Positions 15,601 through 27,600 of a DNA stretch of 64,000 nt are shown in pieces. Under the pieces are notes generated by a model. That model had not been told where the DNA came from. It saw only the letters and a list, made by a program, of their open reading frames with translations, and did not search any database. The stretch's first letter is position 1. Each line of letters starts with the position of its first letter. Made by a program: the position numbers and the translations under genes. Source of the stretch: Candidatus Ruthturnera sp. Tsphm01. Lineage in GTDB: Bacteria > Pseudomonadota > Gammaproteobacteria > PS1 > Pseudothioglobaceae. Location of the stretch: the NCBI GenBank assembly GCA_030142985.1, contig CP125320.1, positions 191,639 to 255,638 of the forward strand, given 5' to 3'.

Positions 15601-18600
15601 CTTCATCAGGAGTATTGGGAGCATTTGTAGATGGACAAAGCTATGATGTTGTTGCAACTGTAACAGACGCAGCTGGCAATAGCGCAAGCGACAATACAAT
15701 CAATGAGTTGATTATTGATGACACAGTCCCAGACGTTATTGTCCCAGGCGCTCCAATCATTAACAAAGTATCAAATGATAACCTTATCAATGCAGAAGAG
15801 AACGCAGCGGGTTTCAATCTAACTGGTACAGCCTACGCTAGTTATACTGGTTATGCTAATCGTTTTGATATTGTTACAGTTTCTGGATTTAAAGGTGGTG
15901 ATGAGAAAGCTGTATTCATTAATGAAGATCGTACTTGGTCAATTGCAATTACTGATGAGGATTTGTTTGATAATGCTTCAACCACTTTAACAGTAGTGCA
16001 ACGCATAAAGGCTTGTGCTACCTGCGACTACGTCCAAAGCCCTGTTGCAACTATAACAATCACCACAGATTTAATTGCACCAACAGCCCCAAGCGTTGAT
16101 AGTCTAACAACTAATGATTTAACCCCAACTATAACAGGTACAGCCACACTCACTGATGGTGAAACCTTAAGCGTAATTGTTAATGGTGCAATCTATGACA
16201 ATGTAGAGGTGATAGGCAATGCTTGGTCAATTGACACAGAAACAAAAACACCTTCATCAGGAGTATTGGAAGCATTTGTAGATGGACAAAGTTATAACAT
16301 TGTTGCAATTGCAACAGACGCAGCTGGTAATAGTGCAAGAGATAACTCAATCAATGAGTTGACTATTGATAATACAGCCTCAAACGCTCCAACCATTGAC
16401 TCAGTCTCAGATGATGACCTTATCAATGCAGCTGAGAACACAGCAGGTTTTAATCTAACTGGTACAGGTGAAGTTGGTGATTTTATTACTGTTTCAGGAT
16501 TTGAAGCTGGTGTGGCTGACAAAACAACAAGCGTTGCTGAAGATGGCACTTGGTCAATTGCAATTGTTGATACAGATTTAGCTGATAATGGCTCAAATAC
16601 TTTAACAGTAACACAAACAGACCTAGCAGGCAACACAAGCCCTGCTGCAACTAGAACAATCACCACAGATTTAATTGCACCAACAGCCCCAAGTGTTGAT
16701 AGTCTAACAACTAATGATTTAACCCCAACTATAACAGGTACAGCCACACTAACTAATGGTGAAACCTTAAGCGTAAGTGTTAATGGTGCAATCTATGACA
16801 ATGTAGAGGTGATAGGCAATGCTTGGTCAATTGACACAGAAACAAAAACACCTTCATCAGGAGCATTGGGAGCATTTGTAGATGGACAAAGCTATGATAT
16901 TGTTGCAACCGTAACAGACGTAGCTGGCAATAGTGCAAGCGATAACTCAATCAATGAGTTGACTATTGATAATACAGCCTCAAACGCTCCAACCATTGAC
17001 TCAGTCTCAGATGATGACCTTATCAATGCAGAAGAGAACGCAGCAGGTTTTAATCTAACTGGTACAGGTGAAGTTGGTGATTTTATTACTGTTTCAGGAT
17101 TTGAAGCTGGTGTGGCTGACAAAACAACAAGCGTTGCTGAAGATGGCACTTGGTCAATTGCAATTGTTGATACAGATTTAGCTGATAATGGCTCAAATAC
17201 TTTAACAGTAACACAAACAGACCTAGCAGGCAACACAAGCCCTGCTGCAACTAGAACAATCACCACAGATTTAATTGCACCAACAGCCCCAAGTGTTGAT
17301 AGTCTAACAACTAATGATTTAACCCCAACTATAACAGGTACAGCCACACTAACTAATGGTGAAACCTTAAGCGTAAGTGTTAATGGTGCAATCTATGACA
17401 ATGTAGAGGTGATAGGCAATGCTTGGTCAATTGACACAGAAACAAAAACACCTTCATCAGGAGCATTGGGAGCATTTGTAGATGGACAAAGCTATGATAT
17501 TGTTGCAACCGTAACAGACGTAGCTGGCAATAGTGCAAGCGATAACTCAATCAATGAGTTGACTATTGATAATACAGCCTCAAACGCTCCAACCATTGAC
17601 TCAGTCTCAGATGATGACCTTATCAATGCAGCTGAGAACGCAGCAGGTTTTAATCTAACTGGTACAGGTGAAGTTGGTGATTTTATTACTGTTTCAGGAT
17701 TTGAAGCTGGTGTGGCTGACAAAACAACAAGCGTTGCTGAAGATGGCACTTGGTCAATTGCAATTGTTGATACAGATTTAGCTGATAATGGCTCAAATAC
17801 TTTAACAGCAACACAAACAGACTCAGTAGGCAACACAAGCCCTGCTGCAACTAGAACAATCACCACAGATTTAATTGCACCAACAACCCCAAGCGTTGAT
17901 AGTCTAACAACTAATGATTTAACCCCAACTATAACAGGTACAGCCACACTCACTGATGGTGAAACCTTAAGCGTAATTGTTAATGGTGCAATCTATGACA
18001 ATGTAGAGGTGATAGGCAATGCTTGGTCAATTGACACAGAAACAAAAACACCTTCATCAGGAGTATTGGGAGCATTTGTAGATGGACAAAGCTATAACAT
18101 TATTGCAATTGCAACAGACGCAGCTGGCAATAGTGCAAGCGATGACTCAATCAATGAGTTGACTATTGATAATACAGCCTCAAACGCTCCAACCATTGAC
18201 TCAGTCTCAGATGATGACTTTATCAATGCAGCTGAGAACACAGCAGGTTTTAATCTAACTGGTACAGGTGAAGTTGGTGATTTTATTACTGTTTCAGGAT
18301 TTGAAGCTGGTGTGGCTGACAAAACAACAAGCGTTGCTGAAGATGGCACTTGGTCAATTGCAATTGTTGATACAGATTTAGCTGATAATGGCTCAAATAC
18401 TTTAACAGTAACACAAACAGACCTAGCAGGCAACACAAGCCCTGCTGCAACTAGAACAATCACCACAGATTTAATTGCACCAACAACCCCAAGCGTTGAT
18501 AGTCTAACAACTAATGATTTAACCCCAACTATAACAGGTACAGCCACACTGACTGATGGTGAAACCTTAAGCGTAAGTGTTAATGGTGCAATCTATGACA

Positions 18601-21600
18601 ATGTAGAAGTGACAGGCAATGCTTGGTCAATTGACACAGAAACAAAAACACCTTCATCAGGAGTATTGGGAGCATTTGTAGATGGACAAAGCTATGATAT
18701 TGTTGCAACTGTAACAGACGTAGCTGGCAATAGTGCAAGCGATAACTCAATCAATGAGTTGACTATTGATAATACAGCCTCAAACGCTCCAATCATTAAC
18801 AAAGTATCAAATGATAACCTTATCAATGCAGCTGAGAACGCAGCAGGTTTTAATCTAACTGGTACAGGTGAAGTTGGTGATTTTATTACTGTTTCAGGAT
18901 TTGAAACTGGTGTGGCTGACAAAACAACAAGCGTTGCTGAAGATGGCACTTGGTCAATTGCAATTGTTGATACAGATTTAGCTGATAATGGCTCAAATAC
19001 TTTAACAGTAACACAAACAGACCTAGCAGGCAACACAAGCCCTGCTGCAACTAGAACAATCACCACAGATTTAATTGCACCAACAACCCCAAGCGTTGAT
19101 AGTCTAACAACTAATGATTTAACCCCAACTATAACAGGTACAGCCACACTCGCTGATGGTGAAACCTTAAGCGTAAGTGTTAATGGTGCAATCTATGACA
19201 ATGTAGAAGTGACAGGCAATGCTTGGTCAATTGACACAGAAACAAAAACACCTTCATCAGGAGCATTGGGAGCATTTGTAGATGGACAAAGCTATGATAT
19301 TGTTGCAACCGTAACAGACGTAGCTGGCAATAGTGCAAGCGATGACTCAATCAATGAGTTGACTATTGATAATACAGCCTCAAACGCTCCAACCATTGAC
19401 TCAGTCTCAGATGATGACCTTATCAATGCAGAAGAGAACGCAGCAGGTTTTAATCTAACTGGTACAGGTGAAGTTGGTAGTACTATTATTGTTTCAGGAT
19501 TTGAAACTGGTGTGGATGACAAAACAACAAGCGTTGCTGTAGATGGCACTTGGTCAATTGCAATTGTTGATGCAGATTTGGCTGATAATGGCTCAAATAC
19601 TTTAAAAGCAACACAAACAGACTCAGTAGGCAACACAAGCCCTGCTGCAACTAGAACAATCACCACAGATTTAATTGCACAAGATTCACCAATAGTTGAT
19701 GGACCAACAATTAGTAATAGCCTATCCATATTTATAGGAGGTATAGCATGGATTGATGAGGGTGAAACCTTAAGCGTAAGTGTTAATGGTGCAACCTATA
19801 ACGATGTGCAGGTTATAAACCATGGTTGGGCTATTGACATACAAACAGCAATACCTTCATCAGGAGTATTGGGAGCATTTGTAGATGGACAAAGCTATGA
19901 TGTTGTTGCAACTGTAACAGACGCAGCTGGCAATAGCGCAAGCGACAATACAATCAATGAGTTGATTATTGATGACACAGCCCCAGACGTCATTGTCCCA
20001 GGCGCTCCAATCATTAACAAAGTATCAAATGATAACCTTATCAATGCAGAAGAGAACGCAGCGGGTTTCAATCTAACTGGTACAGCCTACGCTAGTTATA
20101 CTGGTTATGCTAATCGTTTTGATATTGTTACAGTTTCTGGATTTAAAGGTGGTGATGAGAAAGCTGCATTCATTAATGAAGATCGTACTTGGTCATTTGC
20201 AATTACTGATGAGGATTTGTTTGATAATGCTTCAACCACTTTAACAGTAGTGCAACGCGTAAAGCCTTGTGCTACCTGCGACTACGTCCAAAGCCCTGTT
20301 GCAACTATAACAATCACCACAGATTTAATTGCACCAACAGCCCCAAGCGTTGATAGTCTAACAACTAATGATTTAACCCCAACTATAACAGGTACAGCCA
20401 CACTCACTGATGGTGAAACCTTAAGCGTAAGTGTTAATGGTGCAACCTATAACGATGTGCAGGTTATAAACCATGGTTGGATTATTGACATACAAACAGC
20501 AATACCTTCATCAGGAGTATTGGAAGCATTTGTAAATGGACAAAGCTATAACATTATTGCAATTGCAACAGACGTAGCTGGCAATAGTGCAAGAGATAAC
20601 TCAATCAATGAGTTGACTATTGATAATACAGCCTCAAACGCTCCAACCATTGACTCAGTCTCAGATGATGACCTTATCAATGCAGAAGAGAACGCAGCAG
20701 GTTTTAATCTAACTGGTACAGGTGAAGTTGGTAGTACTATTACTGTTTCAGGATTTGAAGCTGGTGTGGCTGACAAAACAACAAGCGTTGCTGTAGATGG
20801 CACTTGGTCAATTGCAATTGTTGATGCAGATTTGGCTGATAATGGCTCAAATACTTTAACAGCAACACAAACAGACTCAGTAGGCAACACAAGCCCTGCT
20901 GCAACTAGAACAATCACCACAGATTTAATTGCACAAAGTTCACCAATAGTTGATGGACCAACAATTAGTAATAGCCTATCCATATTTATAGGAGGTATAG
21001 CATGGATTGATGAGGGTGAAACCTTAAGCGTAAGTGTTAATGGTGCAACCTATAACGATGTGCAGGTTATAAACCATGGTTGGGCTATTGACATACAAAC
21101 AGCAATACCTTCATCAGGAGTATTGGGAGCATTTGTAGATGGACAAAGCTATGATGTTGTTGCAACTGTAACAGACGCAGCTGGCAATAGCGCAAGCGAC
21201 AATACAATCAATGAGTTGATTATTGATGACACAGCCCCAGACGTCATTGTCCCAGGCGCTCCAATCATTAACAAAGTATCAAATGATAACCTTATCAATG
21301 CAGAAGAGAACGCAGCGGGTTTCAATCTAACTGGTACAGCCTACGCTAGTTATACTGGTTATGCTAATCGTTTTGATATTGTTACAGTTTCTGGATTTAA
21401 AGGTGGTGATGAGAAAGCTGCATTCATTAATGAAGATCGTACTTGGTCATTTGCAATTACTGATGAGGATTTGTTTGATAATGCTTCAACCACTTTAACA
21501 GTAGTGCAACGCGTAAAGCCTTGTGCTACCTGCGACTACGTCCAAAGCCCTGTTGCAACTATAACAATCACCACAGATTTAATTGCACCAACAGCCCCAA

Positions 21601-24600
21601 GCGTTGATAGTCTAACAACTAATGATTTAACCCCAACTATAACAGGTACAGCCACACTCACTGATGGTGAAACCTTAAGCGTAATTGTTAATGGTGCAAT
21701 CTATGACAATGTAGAGGTGATAGGCAATGCTTGGTCAATTGACACAGAAACAAAAACACCTTCATCAGGAGTATTGGAAGCATTTGTAAATGGACAAAGC
21801 TATAACATTATTGCAATTGCAACAGACGCAGCTGGTAATAGTGCAAGAGATAACTCAAACAATGAGTTGACTATTGATAATACAGCCTCAAACGCTCCAA
21901 CCATTGACTCAGTCTCAGATGATGACCTTATCAATGCAGCTGAGAACGCAGCAGGTTTTAATCTAACTGGTACAGGTGAAGTTGGTAGTACTATTACTGT
22001 TTCAGGATTTGAAGCTGGTGTGGCTGACAAAACAACAAGCGTTGCTGAAGATGGCACTTGGTTAATTGCAATTGTTGATGCAGATTTGGCTGATAATGGC
22101 TCAAATACTTTAACAGCAACACAAACAGACTCAGTAGGCAACACAAGCCCTGCTGCAACTAGAACAATCACCACAGATTTAATTGCACAAGATTCACCAA
22201 TAGTTGATGGACCAACAATTAGTAATAGCCTATCCATATTTATAGCAGGTATAGCATGGATTGATGAGGGTGAAACCTTAAGCGTAAGTGTTAATGGTGC
22301 AACCTATAACGATGTGCAGGTTATAAACCATGGTTGGACTATTGACATACAAACAGCAATACCTTCATCAGGAGTATTGGGAGCATTTGTAGATGGACAA
22401 AGCTATGATGTTGTTGCAACTGTAACAGACGCAGCTGGCAATAGCGCAAGCGACAATACAATCAATGAGTTGATTATTGATGACACAGTCCCAGACGTTA
22501 TTGTCCCAGGCGCTCCAATCATTAACAAAGTATCAAATGATAACCTTATCAATGCAGAAGAGAACGCAGCGGGTTTCAATCTAACTGGTACAGCCTACGC
22601 TAGTTATACTGGTTATGCTAATCGTTTTGATATTGTTACAGTTTCTGGATTTAAAGGTGGTGATGAGAAAGCTGTATTCATTAATGAAGATCGTACTTGG
22701 TCAATTGCAATTACTGATGAGGATTTGTTTGATAATGCTTCAACCACTTTAACAGTAGTGCAACGCATAAAGGCTTGTGCTACCTGCGACTACGTCCAAA
22801 GCCCTGTTGCAACTATAACAATCACCACAGATTTAATTGCACCAACAGCCCCAAGCGTTGATAGTCTAACAACTAATGATTTAACCCCAACTATAACAGG
22901 TACAGCCACACTCACTGATGGTGAAACCTTAAGCGTAATTGTTAATGGTGCAATCTATGACAATGTAGAGGTGATAGGCAATGCTTGGTCAATTGACACA
23001 GAAACAAAAACACCTTCATCAGGAGTATTGGAAGCATTTGTAGATGGACAAAGTTATAACATTGTTGCAATTGCAACAGACGCAGCTGGTAATAGTGCAA
23101 GAGATAACTCAATCAATGAGTTGACTATTGATAATACAGCCTCAAACGCTCCAACCATTGACTCAGTCTCAGATGATGACCTTATCAATGCAGCTGAGAA
23201 CACAGCAGGTTTTAATCTAACTGGTACAGGTGAAGTTGGTGATTTTATTACTGTTTCAGGATTTGAAGCTGGTGTGGCTGACAAAACAACAAGCGTTGCT
23301 GAAGATGGCACTTGGTCAATTGCAATTGTTGATACAGATTTAGCTGATAATGGCTCAAATACTTTAACAGTAACACAAACAGACCTAGCAGGCAACACAA
23401 GCCCTGCTGCAACTAGAACAATCACCACAGATTTAATTGCACCAACAGCCCCAAGTGTTGATAGTCTAACAACTAATGACCTAACCCCAACTATAACAGG
23501 TACAGCCACACTCGCTGATGGTGAAACCTTAAGCGTAAGTGTTAATGGTGCAATCTATGACAATGTAGAGGTGATAGGCAATGCTTGGTCAATTGACACA
23601 GAAACAGCCACACCTTTATCAGGAGTATTGGAAGCATTTGTAGATGGACAAAGCTATGATATTGTTGCAACTGTAACAGACGTAGCTGGCAATAGTGCAA
23701 GCGATGACTCAATCAATGAGTTGACTATTGATAATACAACCCCAGATGCAGTAGATTTAGATTCTGAAACATCGGGGACACAAAATACTAGTTTTGTGAT
23801 TGCTAATAAGGCGGCTATAGTAGCTGGTATTGCTTTTGACGCTGATATAACTGTACCAGTTTCGACAGATATAGTACAAATTAAAATGGTACTCAGTGGT
23901 AAGCAAACGGGGGATAAATTAGTATTAGATACAGATAATTTGGTTAATGCTGATTTTAATGGCATTTATACAGTTAATGGTGTTAGTATTGATTATGGTT
24001 ATGTCCTTTCGACCAATACATTAACCATTTCTAAAACTGGTGGCGGTGCTTTTTCTTCAGGTGCTGATGTTAAAGCGATTGTTGAAGCTGTTAAATTACA
24101 AAATATAGAAGTTATTCCGGGTGATATTATTCGTACAGCAACTTTCACTTATGTGGATTTTGCTGGCAATGAAGGAGCTTCTGCAACTGCGACTATGGCT
24201 GTGGTTACGACTGCACAAATTGTTAGTGTGATAGATAATCAAGATGCTGCTGTGACTGCAAGTATGGTAATTTACACTGTGACTTTCTCTCATGGTATAA
24301 GTTCAAGTTTTAGTTTAGGTGATGTATATTTCTTATATGGTTCAGGGGGGCAGTTGGAGGACACATGGACTATAGGAGCTTTTACGGAGGTTCTAGGAAG
24401 TTCAGGAACACAATGGAGTATAGCTATCACCCCACCTTCAGGGCCCGATGCTATTAATACTCGAGGTATACTCTTAAAGATAGAAAAAACTGGCGCAATA
24501 GATGAATATGGTAATTCTTTTGATATAAGTTACACTCAAGACTCTGTTTCACAAAGCTTTGAGACCTTTCCACCTTCCGCACCAAACCTTATCCTAAATG

Positions 24601-27600
24601 TAGACACAGGCATAAGCGCTGATGATGGTATTACTAAAGATGATGTGATGAATATTACTGGTCTTGCTGTAGATGTGGATTTTTGGCAATACAGCGTGGA
24701 TGGTGGTGTGAACTGGATAAGTGTTTCAGATACTTTGATCACCAGTTTTACTTTAGCAGCTGGTATTTATAGTGCTAATAGTATCCAAGTCAGACAAATT
24801 GATAAAGCGGGACTAACTAGTAACATTGCTAAATACACCTCTAGTATTACCATTGATACTTCAATTGACATGCCATTTTTTACTCCTGTAAATGATGGCA
24901 CAATGTCTAATACAGGTAACTTTATCTTAGCCTTTGCAGAGAGTGTTGTTGCAGTTTCTGGTAAGAATATTATGATTGTAAAACTCAATGATGATGCCAT
25001 TATAGAAACCATTGCTGCAAATAGTGGACAGGTAGATATTAATAATGGCATAGTAACAATTAACCCAACAGATGCTAATTTATTGATAGGCACAAGTTAC
25101 TATGTTGTAGTGGATGCAGGCGCTTTTCAAGATATAGCAGGCAATGAATCCGAGGCTATTGATAGTAATGCTTGGAAGGTTACGGTAAATGCTATAGATG
25201 CTACTATTGCTGTTGCTACAGACAACAAAGTGAATGCAGCAGAGAACGCAGTTGATATTACTATTGCAGTAACAATTAGTAGCACTCCTGCTATTTTAGG
25301 TGATTTATTAGTGGGTAACTTTAGTGTTGCTGCCACTAAGGTTTCTGATAATAGTACTGTAACAATTACAAACACCTCCTATGACAGCGCAACAGGTATA
25401 TGGACAGGTATCATTATTGGTGGTGGGCTCACTCATGGTGAAACTTATACCATACAAGCCGATGTTACAGGCAGTGAAGGTAATGCTATTGGACAAACAA
25501 CATCAAGTACACAGATAGTAACGGTTGATACTGATGCACCAACACTAACCTTAACAGATAACAGTATTACAACAGACAATGTGATTAATATTGCTGAATC
25601 TACCAATGGTTTTTTTGTTACAGGCACTTCTACAGATTTAGAGATAGGTAGTGAAGTGAGTATTGAGCTCAATAATAAAACCTATATAACAACTACTACT
25701 GCAGATGGCATTTGGAGTGCTAATATTTTTTCAATAGACACAAGAGAGTTAAATGATGGCGCAACGTATACAGTAACTATTAATGCTAATGATGCTCATG
25801 GAAACCCTGCCACGCAACTATTACAAGACATTACTGTGGATAAGATTGCACCATTAAGTAGTGTGGTGATTGATGAGGTAATTACTGACTTGCCAATCAT
25901 TACAGGACAAACCTCAGCCTCTACCACGGTTGAAGTTAAACTGGACACAAACAATGACAATGCCTATGACGATGCTACTTACATAGTTTTCAGTGATACT
26001 AATGGTGACTGGACACTAGACTTAAGCAGTGCCATGCCAGCTGAAGGTAGTATGCCTATATTTGCAGATATTAACATACTAGGTGTTCAGGTAAACGTTA
26101 CTGATGCTGCAGGTAACGTCACAACCAGAACAGAAACAGCAACCAAGCAAGCATCTTCTTATTCTATCTCTGATTCAAGTGTGATTGAGGGAGAGACAGG
26201 AACGAAAACCATAACCTTTGTTGTCACTAGAGAAGGAGACTTATCATTAGCAGGAACGGTTGATTATGCAGTGGATACCACACTTAGTCTAGCCAAATCA
26301 GGTGGCACTGTCAATGGTATTGATGATGACTATAGTGGTACTGGTAGTGGTACTGTTACCTTTGCAGTAGGTGAAAGTTTTAAAGAGATTACCTTTACAG
26401 TGAATGGTGACTACTATAAAGAAATAAATCAAAACATTATTGTTGATTTAAGCAGCCCAACATTGGGCGCCGTGTCAAAGGCGACAGGTATTGGTAAGAT
26501 TATCGAGTTGGATGTTTCATCCATGAGTGCCGCCTTTAGTTTAAAAGATTTGAACATGGACTTGGCAACCAATGCTATACGAGTTAGGCGTTCAAATGAT
26601 GATGCCGAGTTGGATATCGGGTTTGATAAGTATGGTAATTTGGATACAGATGCTTTACTTGAATTTGTTAATAACTATGGATCCACAGGCGCAATAGGTT
26701 ATGTTACTACTTGGTATGACCAGTCTGGTAGAGGGGAGAATCTAGCCCAAAACAATGGTGATAAACAAGGCGTGATTGTGAACAATGGTCAGTTGATTAC
26801 TCACTCTAATGGTGAAGTAACTATTAGTTTTAATGAAGGATTAAATGGTATAAATGATGATTGGATGAGTATGACGGGTACAGGTGAAGATGCTACTAAT
26901 ATAGAAGTGTACACCACTTACGAATATGATAGCAGTATGAATATTAATGGTATGGTGTTTAATTTAGGAACAATGGCTGACGAAGGCAGGGTTTCAGTAC
27001 ATGCTCCGTATGCAACTGCAACTTATTGGGATGTAGGTAGTGCAAGCGGTGAAGGTCGTTTATCTGTAGATGGGGTGCAAACTAGCGGTCAAGTGCAGCA
27101 ATTAGTATTTACAGCTAACTATAATCATGCTGATTCTGGAACAGCGTCACAAAACAAGGTAGATGCCGTGCAGGCGATTTTTGTTGATGGCGAGGTTAAG
27201 GTAGCTGATGATAATCTTATTGGGACAAGTCAAGCACTTAGTGATAACTGGATTTTAATGAGTGGCAGCACTTATACTAGTTATCAAAATGGCAAGGTTA
27301 GTGAATTTTTGATATATACAGATAGTTCTAGTACAACTGTGACTAGTCCAACCTATCTAATAGGATCTCTCATCAACGACACCTTCACCTATGCAGGAGA
27401 GTCTACTTTGACTAGCATGGACGGCAAAGGTGGCTATGATGTTGTCAAACTCTCTGACACTTCAGGTATCAACCTAGATGCTACTTCGGTCAGTCTAGTA
27501 AATATAGAGTTGATTAATATGAACAATGGGCAAATCAACCAACTCACCATCAACAACGCACAACTAGATGTTAATGGTCCTATCTTAAGTATTCTAATGG

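Noticed and set aside
530..23509. Repeated minus-strand frames of 145-153 codons opposite every Ig unit
   Set aside because: They recur at the repeat period because the coding strand has strong codon bias, and their products are low-complexity, hydrophobic and without a ribosome site. They are shadows of the plus-strand gene.
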